Source: Marivita hallyeonensis
GTDB taxonomy: Bacteria > Pseudomonadota > Alphaproteobacteria > Rhodobacterales > Rhodobacteraceae
Assembly (NCBI RefSeq): GCF_900129875.1
Contig: NZ_FQXC01000004.1
Location: forward strand, 124,001-188,000
Direction: 5' to 3'
Length of the DNA stretch: 64,000 nt
Positions 10,418 to 19,385 of the stretch are shown here, in pieces (positions within the stretch are counted from its first letter, which is position 1; every line of letters begins with the position of its first letter). A model generated the notes under the pieces. That model was not told where the DNA came from, searched no databases, and saw only the letters and a program-made list of their open reading frames with translations. Both the position numbers and the translations under genes were made by a program.

Positions 10418-10551
10418 GCCGGGCAATCCTTGCACAGACGCTGATCGCTCGTCACGAAATTGCCAAATAATACGGCGTTATTCGCATGGTCCGGTTGCCA
10501 AGACCCACGCCGAACCGCCATGCTGCCCGCAAATGATCAGGCAATTTAATT

Positions 10552-12432
10552 ATGGGTGAATTTCTTTTCCTGGCTTCCGTGTTTTTGCTCGCGGCGGTGA
10601 TCGCTGTTCCAATCGCGGCGCGGCTGGGACTGGGGTCTGTGCTTGGCTATCTGCTGGCGGGTGTTGCCATCGGACCCGGCCTCGGTCTTGTCGCGGACAC
10701 CACCGACCTGCAGCACTACGCCGAGATCGGCGTTGTAATGATGCTGTTCCTGATCGGGCTCGAACTCGAACCGCGCGCCTTGTGGGACATGCGCCACCGA
10801 TTGATCGGGCTGGGCGGATTGCAGGTCGGGATCACCATGCTCGCCGTCATGGTCGCGGCCATGTTAATGGGTCAGACATGGCAGATCTCGCTTGCCATAG
10901 GCATGATCTTTGCGTTGTCGTCGACCGCAATCGTCCTGCAAACGCTAAGTGAGAAGGGCCTGATGCAGACCAGCGGCGGTCGATCTGCGTTTTCGGTTCT
11001 GCTGACGCAGGACATCGCCGTCATTCCCATGCTGATCTTCTTGCCCTTGCTCGCTGTCCCGATCGGTCCGACGCTAAGCGACGACGGATCAATTCAGCGC
11101 AATCTGGCCGATCACGGCGAAGAAGCACACGGGCACGCCATGTCGTTGGTCGAAGGGCTGCCGGGTTGGGGCGTCACGCTTGTTACCTTAAGTGCCGTGG
11201 CGCTGATCATCCTTGGCGGCATCTACGGGGCCCGTCCGATTTTTCGCTACATCCACGCCGCGCATCTGCGCGAGATGTATACGGCTCTTGCCCTGCTTAT
11301 CGTGATCGGGATCGCGTTCCTGATGACAGCGGTCGGTTTGTCCCCGGCCCTCGGCACCTTCCTCGCCGGTGTGGTTCTGGCAAACAGCGAATTCCGGCAC
11401 GAACTCGAATCCGACATCGAGCCGTTCAAGGGTCTCCTTCTTGGCCTGTTCTTCATCACGGTGGGCGCAGGGATCAACTTTGATCTGCTCTTGTCCGAAC
11501 CGCTCGAAATCCTTGGCCTCGCTCTTGGGGTCATGCTTCTGAAAGGCGTGATCCTATATATTCTAGGCCGCGCATTCCGATTGCGTGGGCGGGATCAGTG
11601 GCTGTTTACACTTGGCCTCGCGCAGGCGGGCGAATTTGGATTTGTGCTGATCTCGTTCTCGTTTCAGCAAGACATCCTGCCCGAGTTCCTGGCGAACCGG
11701 TTGCTGTTGATCGTCGCCCTATCGATGCTCATCACGCCATTGGCCTTCATCCTGTATGAGGTGCTGTCGAAGCGTATGACCGATGGCGGCGACGCACCCG
11801 AGCACGACCAGATCGATGAACAAGGCGCCGTCATTATCGCCGGGATCGGTCGGTTCGGGCAAATCGTGAACCGGCTTGTGCAGTCCGTCGGTGCAAAAAC
11901 CGTCGTGATCGATAACAACCTCCAAACAATTCAACTGATGCGACGCTTTGGGTACCAAGGCTTTTTCGGCGATCCGCTCCGCCCTGATCTGCTGCACGCG
12001 GCGGGGATCGAAAAGGCGCGCGTGCTGATGGTGGCGCTGGATGATCCGAAAGCGGCAGAGCGACTTGTCAAATATGCGCGCCGCATCCGTCCCGATATCC
12101 ATATCGTGGCCCGCGCCCGTGACAGGACACACACCTACCGTCTGTACCAGGCCGGAGCTGACGATATCGTCCGCGAGTTGTTCGACGGGTCGCTACGTGC
12201 GGGACGATACGTTCTGGAAAACATTGGACTGACGGAATTCGAAGCGTCGGAGGCAGAGAAACTGTTCTACCATCACGACCGTCACACCGTGCGTGAGTTG
12301 GCCTCGCTCTGGGATCCGAATACACCGTCCGCCCAAAACGACGCCTACATCGCGCGCGCGAAAGAGCTTGAGAAGGAGCTTGAGGCGTCCCTGCTTGCAG
12401 CGCTTGAAAGCAAATCAGACGACGCCGCATAA
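10552..12432 (+). CDS. CPA2 family monovalent cation:proton antiporter (KefB/KefC type)
   Basis: The 626-residue inner-membrane protein has about a dozen hydrophobic segments in residues 1-400, including LGSVLGYLLAGVAIGPG and FLIGLELEPRALW, typical of the Kef/CPA2 exchange domain. This is followed by a cytosolic RCK/TrkA-N domain with the nucleotide-binding GIGRFGQ near residue 430. Such proteins exchange K+ or Na+ for H+ and in E. coli protect against electrophiles under glutathione control. No KefF/KefG partner is adjacent. The C-terminal 60 residues are acidic and helical. The start has only a weak ribosome site. A perfect hairpin directly after the stop acts as the shared terminator with carD. 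Confidence 0.9.
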   Translation: MGEFLFLASVFLLAAVIAVPIAARLGLGSVLGYLLAGVAIGPGLGLVADTTDLQHYAEIGVVMMLFLIGLELEPRALWDMRHRLIGLGGLQVGITMLAVMVAAMLMGQTWQISLAIGMIFALSSTAIVLQTLSEKGLMQTSGGRSAFSVLLTQDIAVIPMLIFLPLLAVPIGPTLSDDGSIQRNLADHGEEAHGHAMSLVEGLPGWGVTLVTLSAVALIILGGIYGARPIFRYIHAAHLREMYTALALLIVIGIAFLMTAVGLSPALGTFLAGVVLANSEFRHELESDIEPFKGLLLGLFFITVGAGINFDLLLSEPLEILGLALGVMLLKGVILYILGRAFRLRGRDQWLFTLGLAQAGEFGFVLISFSFQQDILPEFLANRLLLIVALSMLITPLAFILYEVLSKRMTDGGDAPEHDQIDEQGAVIIAGIGRFGQIVNRLVQSVGAKTVVIDNNLQTIQLMRRFGYQGFFGDPLRPDLLHAAGIEKARVLMVALDDPKAAERLVKYARRIRPDIHIVARARDRTHTYRLYQAGADDIVRELFDGSLRAGRYVLENIGLTEFEASEAEKLFYHHDRHTVRELASLWDPNTPSAQNDAYIARAKELEKELEASLLAALESKSDDAA

Positions 12433-12434
12433 AA

Positions 12435-12459
12435 AAACGACCCCGTGACGGGGTCGTTT
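12435..12459. terminator. Bidirectional intrinsic terminator between kef and carD
   Basis: A perfect inverted repeat with 10-base arms, AAACGACCCC / GGGGTCGTTT, and a 5-base loop (GTGAC). It is preceded by a run of A and followed by T-rich sequence, so it can form a GC-rich hairpin with a U tract on either strand. It lies between two genes that converge on it, 3 bases after the antiporter stop. Confidence 0.9.
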
Positions 12460-12480
12460 CTCAAACGTTCGGGAATTTGC

Positions 12481-12999
12481 TTAAGCAGCTGCCGGTGCGC
12501 GTGACATGAGCACCTCGTTCACCTGCTTGGCCGCGGAAAGCTCATCGCCGCCCGAAGTGGCCGCAACTTCACGTGTGAGGCGTTCAAGTGCCGCCTCGTA
12601 AAGCTGACGCTCGGAATAGCTTTGCTCACGCTGATCGTCGGCGCGGTGCAGGTCGCGCACCACTTCGGCGATGGCGATCAGATCGCCGGAGTTGATCTTT
12701 TGCTCATATTCCTGCGCCCGGCGCGACCACATCGCGCGCTTCACCTTGGCCTTGCCCTTCAGCGTTTTCATCGCCTGGTTCACCACATCGGGCGAACTCA
12801 GCGACCGCATGCCGATTTCCGTCGCCTTATGTGTCGGAACGCGCAACGTCATCTTGTCCTTTTCGAACGAGATGACAAACAGCTCCAGCGTGATACCAGC
12901 GATCTCTTGCTCTTCGATCGAGATGATCTGGCCAACGCCATGCGCGGGGTAGACGACATAGTCGTTCGGGCGGAATTCGGATTTCTTAGACTTGGTCAT
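12481..12999 (-). CDS. carD: CarD family transcriptional regulator
   Basis: The 172-residue protein has the N-terminal RNA-polymerase-interacting Tudor-like domain (FRPNDYVVYPAHGVGQIISIEE) and the helical C-terminal DNA-binding domain with the basic/tryptophan region KRAMWSRRAQEYEQKINSGD. CarD/CdnL proteins bind the RNA polymerase beta subunit and stabilise open complexes at promoters, including rRNA promoters. In Rhodobacter, CarD broadly activates promoters that lack a T at -7. The gene is single, with its own promoter in the 276-base gap up to fdxA, and ends at the hairpin at 12435-12459. That gap holds one short imperfect GC hairpin near 13170-13190 and no gene. Confidence 0.93.
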   Translation of the reverse strand: MTKSKKSEFRPNDYVVYPAHGVGQIISIEEQEIAGITLELFVISFEKDKMTLRVPTHKATEIGMRSLSSPDVVNQAMKTLKGKAKVKRAMWSRRAQEYEQKINSGDLIAIAEVVRDLHRADDQREQSYSERQLYEAALERLTREVAATSGGDELSAAKQVNEVLMSRAPAAA

Positions 13000-13275
13000 T
13001 CAGAACCTTTCTTGACATGCACCGGTGGAACGACCGACAAAAAGAACGCACGGAGGCAAAGCTTCCGTTCGTTTTAAGGTCGATCAAAAGAACAAGCTAA
13101 TGTCAGCTTACCCGCGCCAGTCTCTGAAGCGCATGTCCCACTTTTGGCAGTTACAGCGGTAAGTCTACCATAAAATCGGCCGCCCCGGTAGGGGCCGAAG
13201 AACGGCATGAATTCATCAATTTTTCAGTAGGTTAGACGAGAATCGCGCGAGTTGCCCAACAAGTGCCTCGATTCG

Positions 13276-13614
13276 TCAACCGCCCTCGCCCGGAGCTTCG
13301 GAAAAGTACTTTTCGAGCTTTCCCTGCTCTCCATCACGCTCCTCTGCCCCCGGCAGCGGATCCTTTTTCGTGATGATCACCGGCCACATCTCGGAATACT
13401 TCCGATTGAACTCTACCCACTTTTCCATGTCCGGTTCGGTGTCCGGGCGGATCGCGTCAGCGGGGCATTCCGGTTCACACACGCCGCAATCGATGCACTC
13501 GTCAGGGTGGATGACAAGCATGTTCTCGCCTTCATAAAAACAATCGACCGGGCATACTTCGACGCAGTCGGTGTATTTACAGGCAATGCAAGCATCGTTG
13601 ACGATATAGGTCAT
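13276..13614 (-). CDS. fdxA: 7Fe ferredoxin ([3Fe-4S][4Fe-4S])
   Basis: The 112-residue electron carrier has Cys at 9, 12, 17, 21, 25 ([17 protein letters not shown]) and at 40, 43, 46, 50 ([11 protein letters not shown]). This is the arrangement of FdxA-type ferredoxins carrying one 3Fe and one 4Fe cluster. The acidic C-terminal extension ending near EGG is typical of the alphaproteobacterial form. It is the last gene of the minus-strand group helicase - S4 protein - fdxA, about 50 bases after the S4 gene. The redox partner is not evident from context. Confidence 0.93.
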   Translation of the reverse strand: MTYIVNDACIACKYTDCVEVCPVDCFYEGENMLVIHPDECIDCGVCEPECPADAIRPDTEPDMEKWVEFNRKYSEMWPVIITKKDPLPGAEERDGEQGKLEKYFSEAPGEGG

Positions 13615-13663
13615 GCGGCGCGTCCGTTTGGTTGTTTTCCGCTAGCTAAGCGACTGGCGAAAA

Positions 13664-14044
13664 TCATTCAAGCGCGTCCGTTCTGGTTTGTAGCAAAGCG
13701 CGACGATCTTTCTTGGTCGGCCTGCCTTTTCCGTCGAAACGAGGCACTTGAGGCGCGGCCTCCCTTGGTTTCGGCGGGTCGAGATCATCGTACAACAGCT
13801 GCGCTTCCGGAGCCGGCCCGCGTCGGACGCCCATCGCGACGATCTTGATCACGCGCACTTCTTTTGCCTGAGGAAACGTCAGCACATCGCCCGCACAGAC
13901 AGAATAGGCCGGTTTCGAGATCGGCTGGCCATTGACGCGTAACTTGCCACCGGAAACAATCTTGGCGGCCAGACTGCGGGTTTTGAAAAACCGCGCATGC
14001 CACAGCCACTTGTCGATACGCAGCTTATCGGCTGTTTCGCTCAA
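13664..14044 (-). CDS. S4-domain RNA-binding protein (Hsp15-like)
   Basis: The 126-residue protein carries an N-terminal S4 domain (LRIDKWLWHARFFKTRSLA ... KLRVNGQPISKPAYSV), as in Hsp15/HslR, which binds stalled 50S subunits carrying nascent chain. The tail (KDRRALLQTRTDALE) is basic then acidic. It starts 2 bases after the stop of the upstream helicase, so the two are almost certainly co-transcribed. That pairing hints at a joint RNA-metabolism role. The function is inferred from the domain only. Confidence 0.88.
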   Translation of the reverse strand: MSETADKLRIDKWLWHARFFKTRSLAAKIVSGGKLRVNGQPISKPAYSVCAGDVLTFPQAKEVRVIKIVAMGVRRGPAPEAQLLYDDLDPPKPREAAPQVPRFDGKGRPTKKDRRALLQTRTDALE

Positions 14045-14045
14045 C

Positions 14046-16955
14046 TCAGTCCTTGTCCTTCAGCCCCATCAAGGCCGCCGCGAAGGGGTTGTCCGGATCG
14101 ATGGCCTTTTCCTTTTTCGGCGGCTTGGACGCAAAGGTCTTTGGACCCGTATCGCGGACCTTGCCCTTACCCTTCGGCTTGCCGCCTTTGCCGCGCGGAC
14201 GGTCGCCCTGCGGTTTGCCACCATCGCGACGTTGGCGATTGCCATCGCGGTTGCCTTGGCGGTTCGGGCGGTTCCCCCGCCATGTGAAGGTGTAGAACAC
14301 CTCAAGCTCCGGTCCGGCCAGCGCTTCATCGGGCGCGGCACCCGGATCAATCTCGGTCTCGGAGTTCGTGGCGACCGGTTCCTCTGCGGGGGCCTCGACC
14401 GGCGTTTCGGTCATTGCGGATTGTCCATCGTCCGCGATCTGCGCTTCCGACTCGGTTGGTACCGGATCGACCGTTGCGCCCGGTGCCGCTTCGGCAGCCG
14501 CATCCATCACAGGCGTCTCTTCGGTTCCGGCGTCCGGTGTGGCGGCATCAGCTTCGGGAATGACGGCATCGACGGGACGCACCTTTTCCCGGTCGCCCTT
14601 TTCAGCTTTGTAGCCCAGACCTTCCATGAGGTCCGCGAACTGATCCAGCGTCAGACCAGTGATAGACAGCATATCCGGGTTCGCCTCGAACCCGCTCCGG
14701 CTGTCCTGCCCGCGCAGAAGATCGGCCAACCGCTCCAGCATATCGATGCGGATCGCACGCTCGCCAGCCGCTCGATAGCCTGACACCGTATGGTGCTCTG
14801 CGGGTGTGCCTTTGGGATTGGGAACGGTCACGAGACCCGGCGGCGGCGCTTCCGGGAAGACGTCCGCACCCTTGGACAGGCTCCACAATACAAGGCGAAG
14901 CCGCGTTGGCGCGGGCTTCAGCAAAAGTGGCATGAAGATCGTGAACTGGCCGAAACGAATGCCATGTTTGCGCAGCAGTCCGCGCGCATCCTGGTCCAGG
15001 GCCTTCACATCCTCTGCAACGTCGGCGCGCGGCAGAACGCCCATGCCCTCGACCATGCGGAACGCGAAGCCCCGCGCGAGACCGGTCAGCGTCTCGTCCT
15101 TCTGCAGGTTGATAAGCGGTTCGAACAGCGACGCGATCTTGCGGTCGATGAAATGCTGCAAACGGCGCTCGACCTTCTGCGCCACCTCCGCTCCTGCCTC
15201 ATCATCGACGAAGGCCACGATACGTGGCTTGAGCGGATCATCCCCGGCGGCAAGTTTGCCGACCGCCTGATCGCCCCACATGAGGCCACCCTGTTCGGTG
15301 AAGTCCATCTCGGTATCGGGCGCGTTGTAGAAGCGGTCGGCGCGCAAATGAAAATGCGGCGCCAGGGCCTGCAGGGACGCGGACTTGAGTGTCTTTGCCT
15401 CCTGCCCGGTTGCGTCCTTGTCCTGGCGGAACCGGAACCCTTCCAACCGACCGACAAATTCGCCTTCGACGGTCACTTCACCTTGATCGTTCACTTCGGC
15501 CAAGAGGGCCTCCTTCTGTTTCAACCGCCGCAACAGCACGGATGTCCGCCGGTCGACAAATCGTTGTGTCAGACGCTCGTGCAGCGCGTCAGATAGCCGG
15601 TCTTCTACAGCGCGCGTCTGGTCACGCCAATGGCTTTCGTCATGAACCCAGCCTTTCCGCTGCGCGACGTAGGTCCATGTGCGGATATACGCCAAGCGTT
15701 TCGACAATGTGTCAATGTCACCATCGGTGCGGTCGATCCGGTTGACCTGCCGTGCCAGAAAGTCGTCCGGAATGCGCCCGCGTTCGTGCAGATGCCCATA
15801 GATAACTTCCAAAAGCCCAGCATGTTCCGAATGGCTGATCCCGCGGAAATCCGGGATACGACAGACATCCCACAAAAGTTGGACGGATTTCGGGTCCGAG
15901 GCCCGCGCGATCACCTCGGCCACCTGACCGAGCGCCTTCAGCGCCTGCAGATCGTCCGCCTCCCGTGCCTTGACCAGGCGCTCATCCGTTGGCGCGGCCT
16001 CCAACGAGGCGACGAGCGTGTCGATGGAACCGAACCGCAGATCGGCACTCCGCCAGTTGAGCTTTCGCAGCGGCGTGAAGCGGTGGTTGCAAATCGCATC
16101 GGCAACCTCTTCGTGCAGCGGGCTCGCCTCACCGGTGACGCCAAAGGTCCCGTTCGACATGCCACGCCCGGCCCGCCCGGCGATCTGCGCCAATTCGTTG
16201 GGCATCAAGGGCCGCATCCGCCGTCCGTCGAACTTTGAAAGCGACGAAAACGCCACGTGATTGATATCGAGGTTGAGCCCCATGCCAATCGCATCAGTGG
16301 CCACAAGGTAGTCCACCTCACCGTTCTGGTAGAGATCCACCTGAGCGTTCCGGGTCCGGGGGCTGAGCGCGCCCATGACGACCGCAGCCCCGCCTTTCTG
16401 GCGGCGCAACAGTTCCGCGATGGCATAGACGTTCTCGACCGAGAACCCGACAATCGCCGTGCGCGGCTGCAGGCGGCTGATCTTTTTCGATCCGGTGTAA
16501 GTGAGTTGGCTCATCCGTTCGCGCCGCACGAACTCGCAGCGCTCGACCAATTCGGAGATTGGCCCGCGCATGGTGTCGGACCCCATGAAAAGCGTCTCGT
16601 GCAAGCCGCGCATCCGCAACAGGCGGTCGGTGAAGACGTGGCCCCGCTCGGGATCGGCGCAAAGCTGGATTTCGTCAACCCCGACGAAATCGCAGCCCAT
16701 GCCTTCGGGCATCGCTTCGACCGTGCAAACCCAGTACTGCGCCCGCGGGGGGACGATACGCTCTTCTCCGGTCACCAGCGCCACGACAGACGGACCGCGC
16801 GCCGCGACGATCTTGTCATAGACCTCGCGCGCCAGAAGTCGCAGGGGCAGACCGATCATCCCGGTCCGGTATCCCAGCATCCGTTCTATGGCGTAATGGG
16901 TCTTGCCTGTGTTGGTGGGGCCAAGAATGGCCGCAACCCGCGCTTGTCCGGCCAT
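14046..16955 (-). CDS. SUV3-like superfamily 2 helicase
   Basis: The 969-residue protein has Walker A GPTNTGKT at residues 12-19 and the Walker B variant VDEIQL near residue 92. The second RecA domain includes the motif VI region IAGRAGRG. This places it with the mitochondrial SUV3-type RNA helicases common in alphaproteobacteria, where the mitochondrial enzyme works with RNA decay machinery. The last 170 residues are a disordered acidic segment followed by a lysine/arginine/glycine-rich tail (RPRGKGGKPKGKGK) that probably binds RNA. It is first in an operon with the S4 protein. Its substrate in bacteria is not well established. Confidence 0.88.
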   Translation of the reverse strand: MAGQARVAAILGPTNTGKTHYAIERMLGYRTGMIGLPLRLLAREVYDKIVAARGPSVVALVTGEERIVPPRAQYWVCTVEAMPEGMGCDFVGVDEIQLCADPERGHVFTDRLLRMRGLHETLFMGSDTMRGPISELVERCEFVRRERMSQLTYTGSKKISRLQPRTAIVGFSVENVYAIAELLRRQKGGAAVVMGALSPRTRNAQVDLYQNGEVDYLVATDAIGMGLNLDINHVAFSSLSKFDGRRMRPLMPNELAQIAGRAGRGMSNGTFGVTGEASPLHEEVADAICNHRFTPLRKLNWRSADLRFGSIDTLVASLEAAPTDERLVKAREADDLQALKALGQVAEVIARASDPKSVQLLWDVCRIPDFRGISHSEHAGLLEVIYGHLHERGRIPDDFLARQVNRIDRTDGDIDTLSKRLAYIRTWTYVAQRKGWVHDESHWRDQTRAVEDRLSDALHERLTQRFVDRRTSVLLRRLKQKEALLAEVNDQGEVTVEGEFVGRLEGFRFRQDKDATGQEAKTLKSASLQALAPHFHLRADRFYNAPDTEMDFTEQGGLMWGDQAVGKLAAGDDPLKPRIVAFVDDEAGAEVAQKVERRLQHFIDRKIASLFEPLINLQKDETLTGLARGFAFRMVEGMGVLPRADVAEDVKALDQDARGLLRKHGIRFGQFTIFMPLLLKPAPTRLRLVLWSLSKGADVFPEAPPPGLVTVPNPKGTPAEHHTVSGYRAAGERAIRIDMLERLADLLRGQDSRSGFEANPDMLSITGLTLDQFADLMEGLGYKAEKGDREKVRPVDAVIPEADAATPDAGTEETPVMDAAAEAAPGATVDPVPTESEAQIADDGQSAMTETPVEAPAEEPVATNSETEIDPGAAPDEALAGPELEVFYTFTWRGNRPNRQGNRDGNRQRRDGGKPQGDRPRGKGGKPKGKGKVRDTGPKTFASKPPKKEKAIDPDNPFAAALMGLKDKD

Positions 16956-16994
16956 GTTGCCTGCCTTATGCCGCCCTGCTCAGGCGTCCGATGT

Positions 16995-17561
16995 TCAGAG
17001 TGTCTGGCCGTTCACCCGACGTTCCAACCGCTCCAACGCGTCGATCACGTCCGAGTCGTGCGGCCGAAGGGTCAGTACCCGCGAATAGGCGTCATAGGCA
17101 AGCGCAGGCTTGTCGACCTGTTCGAAGATCGCCCCAAGGCCACGCAACGCGCCGAAATGGTGCGGGTTGAGCGCCAGGGTCCGTTCCAGCGCATCCGCTG
17201 CCGGTCCAAACATCTCGGCCCGGTAATAGACCAGCGCGAGGCTATGCCAGCCTTCCGCGAAATCCGGGGCGTGATCCGTGAGCGCCGTGAGATGCTCCAT
17301 CGCGGCGTCGATGTCATCGACATCCAATGCGTCCTGCCCCCGCTTCAACAGCAAATCCATCGTGGCAGAGCCAGACTTGGCCCACTCCTGTCGCACTTGC
17401 CGCTCAAGCCGGTTGGCCGCCTGTTCCGTCTCGGCCTGCGAAAGCTCTTCCATGAGCTGCGCCGCAACGTCGTCCTCGGCCGCCGCCGGAAGCGCCAAGG
17501 AAGACGCGGCAAATAGAAATGCCGCAACGGCAGATTTGTAATTGCGCATGGTGAACCTCAT
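16995..17561 (-). CDS. Exported tetratricopeptide-repeat protein
   Basis: The protein of about 188 residues has a signal peptide (YKSAVAAFLFAASSLALPAAA) and at least three TPR-like helical pairs (AEGWHSLALVYYRAEMFGPA, RTLALNPHHFGALRGLGAI, ALAYDAYSRVLTLRPHD), so it is probably a periplasmic scaffold. The start at 17561 has AGAGGTGG just upstream. A second ATG four codons later has GAGG at good spacing and is equally possible. The longer reading frame to 17615 lacks a ribosome site. It is divergent from the SCP2 gene. Partners are unknown. Confidence 0.8.
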   Translation of the reverse strand: MRFTMRNYKSAVAAFLFAASSLALPAAAEDDVAAQLMEELSQAETEQAANRLERQVRQEWAKSGSATMDLLLKRGQDALDVDDIDAAMEHLTALTDHAPDFAEGWHSLALVYYRAEMFGPAADALERTLALNPHHFGALRGLGAIFEQVDKPALAYDAYSRVLTLRPHDSDVIDALERLERRVNGQTL

Positions 17562-17641
17562 AACCACCTCTAAGTTTAGCGTGAGGTTCGGTGAATGCCA
17601 GACCTTACACCCCACGCGCGATCACGAAGGAGAAAGAGCGT

Positions 17642-17932
17642 ATGAGCGACGTAGTGGCAGAAGCGGTAACGGCCCTGAACGAAAAGCTGGGCGGTGAAGG
17701 AATCGACGGCACCGCACAGTTCAATGTCGAAGGCGAAGGCAGCCTCTACGTGGATGGCGACGGCGCGCATCCGGGCGAAGCGGACGCGGATGTGACCTTT
17801 ACCGCGGACGCCGACACGCTGAAGGAAATCTTCGAAGGCTCGCTGAACCCCACCAGCGCATTCATGTCGGGACGTCTGACCATCGACGGCGACATGGGGC
17901 TTGCGATGAAACTGGCGTCCACCCTCGCCTGA
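17642..17932 (+). CDS. SCP2 sterol-binding domain protein
   Basis: The 96-residue single-domain protein is of the SCP2 sterol-carrier type: an N-terminal helix (VAEAVTALNEKLGG), a beta-sheet with acidic loops (DADVTFTADADTLKEIFEG), and the closing FMSGRLTIDGDMGLAMKLAS, the family signature. It probably binds fatty acyl or lipid ligands in the cytosol. The start at 17642 has GGAGAAAG upstream; an in-frame upstream codon at 17591 is less likely. Its stop overlaps the start of the lysophospholipase-like gene (TGATG), so lipid binding and lipid hydrolysis are coupled in one transcript. Confidence 0.9.
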   Translation: MSDVVAEAVTALNEKLGGEGIDGTAQFNVEGEGSLYVDGDGAHPGEADADVTFTADADTLKEIFEGSLNPTSAFMSGRLTIDGDMGLAMKLASTLA

Positions 17933-18867
17933 TGGCGGACCCTGCCCCGTACCGCGCGGATCTGGCCCAAGGGCCGGACACGAATGCATTCTGGCTGCGC
18001 ACCTCTGACGGGGTGCGCATTCGCGTGGGGCATGCGGCAGGCAATCACCTCAAGGGAACGGTCTTCATCCTGCCCGGCCGCACCGAATACATCGAGAAAT
18101 ACGGCTACCCATCGCAGGATTTCGTCGAAGCCGGTTTCGACACGCTGACCATCGACTGGCGCGGGCAAGGCATGGCCGACCGGCTCGGCGCGAACCCGAT
18201 GGTGGGTCACGTGGACCGCTTTCAGGACTTTCAGAAAGACTGGTCCGCGATGCGCAGCTTTGCCGCTGCGCAAAACCTGCCAAAACCGTGGTTCATGGTG
18301 GCGCATTCGATGGGCGGCTGCATCGGCCTGCGCGCCCTGATGCAAGGGGCCGACATGAAGGCCGTGGTCTTCACCGGCCCGATGCTGGGCATCAGCATGG
18401 GTGCCCATATGCGCCCGCTGGCCTGGGCCGTCCCGAGAGTAGCCGAGCTTTTGGGGATGGGTCAGCGTCTGGCGCCCTTCACCTCTATCGAAAGCTATCT
18501 CACCGCGGCACCGTTCGAGGACAACCTGCTGAGCTCGGACCCCGAGATGTTCGCCTACATGCGCCGCCACGTGGAAGCCGAGCCGCAATTCGGCCTTGGC
18601 GGCCCCTCGCTCACATGGCTGAAATCCGCGATGACCGAGTGCAAGGCGTTGGCCGCCAAACCCTCTCCCGCGATCCCGGCGCTGTGTTTTGTCGGCTCAC
18701 ACGAACGCATCGTCGACACGACGGCGATCCGCCACCGCATGACCGGCTGGCCCGGCGGCAAACTCATGATCGTCGACGGCGCGGAACACGAGGTGCTGAT
18801 GGAAGGCGAAACCATCCGCAAACAGATCACCGGGTCGGCCATTTCGCTGTTCTCAAGTTTGGCGTGA
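17932..18867 (+). CDS. Alpha/beta hydrolase, lysophospholipase (PldB) type
   Basis: The 311-residue serine hydrolase has the oxyanion region ILPGRTEYIEKYG, the nucleophile elbow AHSMGGCIG, and the late catalytic pair region DGAEHEVLMEG, as in PldB-like monoacylglycerol lipases and lysophospholipases. There is no signal peptide. It is translationally coupled to the SCP2 gene by a 1-base overlap. A hairpin 30 bases after the stop may end the transcript. The substrate is inferred from family and neighbour. Confidence 0.85.
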   Translation: MADPAPYRADLAQGPDTNAFWLRTSDGVRIRVGHAAGNHLKGTVFILPGRTEYIEKYGYPSQDFVEAGFDTLTIDWRGQGMADRLGANPMVGHVDRFQDFQKDWSAMRSFAAAQNLPKPWFMVAHSMGGCIGLRALMQGADMKAVVFTGPMLGISMGAHMRPLAWAVPRVAELLGMGQRLAPFTSIESYLTAAPFEDNLLSSDPEMFAYMRRHVEAEPQFGLGGPSLTWLKSAMTECKALAAKPSPAIPALCFVGSHERIVDTTAIRHRMTGWPGGKLMIVDGAEHEVLMEGETIRKQITGSAISLFSSLA

Positions 18868-18897
18868 GCTCAGGCTGTCTTCGAAATGAAGCAGCGA

Positions 18898-18920
18898 AGG
18901 TCTGGAATGAGCCCAGACCT
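18898..18920. terminator. Hairpin after the SCP2-lysophospholipase operon
   Basis: An 8-base perfect inverted repeat AGGTCTGG / CCAGACCT around a 7-base loop, 30 bases after the hydrolase stop and ahead of the DUF1493 gene. There is no clear T tract on the plus strand, so termination is plausible but not certain. Confidence 0.5.
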
Positions 18921-18946
18921 ACCACGAGAGCTTGAAGTACATTTCT

Positions 18947-19330
18947 ATGGAAGTAAATCTGACAAGGGATTGGTACGGGTGCTGGCACGCCATGCAAACA
19001 TCAGAAGCTCCAGAGAGAGTTCTAGAAGCTTTGAGGCGATTCTTCGGGAATGACCTCCGAGTAGAAGATGTCAAAGCGGACACGCAGATCGTTACCGATC
19101 TGGGTATCTACGGCGACGATTTTTCCGAATTTTATGAAATACTTAGTGAAGTTTATGGCACCGAATTCCTTGTGCCCGCTGAGTGCATTCCAGGCGAATT
19201 CAGTTGGATGAGGTATCTGCGAGGGTGGTTGCCCTTTGTAGAAACGAAACGAGCCGTTCCAGTAACTTCCCTGACTGTAGCGGAATTGGATGCGATAATG
19301 TGTGGTAGAGGAAATCACGCAAACCAATAG
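18947..19330 (+). CDS. DUF1493 family protein
   Basis: A small acidic protein of about 127 residues. The core ERVLEALRRFFG, the ADTQIVTDLGIYGDDFSEF motif and the YGTEFLVPAECIPGEF segment match DUF1493, a family of unknown function with an acyl-carrier-protein-like helical pattern. Start candidates are TTG 18932, ATG 18947 and ATG 18992, none with a strong ribosome site. The gene is clearly AT-richer than both neighbours and stands alone between two unrelated operons, which suggests horizontal acquisition. Relatives are often found near toxin/immunity loci, but no toxin is visible here. Confidence 0.65.
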   Translation: MEVNLTRDWYGCWHAMQTSEAPERVLEALRRFFGNDLRVEDVKADTQIVTDLGIYGDDFSEFYEILSEVYGTEFLVPAECIPGEFSWMRYLRGWLPFVETKRAVPVTSLTVAELDAIMCGRGNHANQ

Positions 19331-19385
19331 GTGGAAGCTCTATTGGCAGCATTGTCCGCTCACCGTAAACTCACTCAAACCCGTG

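Noticed and set aside
13000-13275. Small RNA or riboswitch between carD and fdxA
   Set aside because: Only one short imperfect GC hairpin and no recognisable conserved RNA motif.
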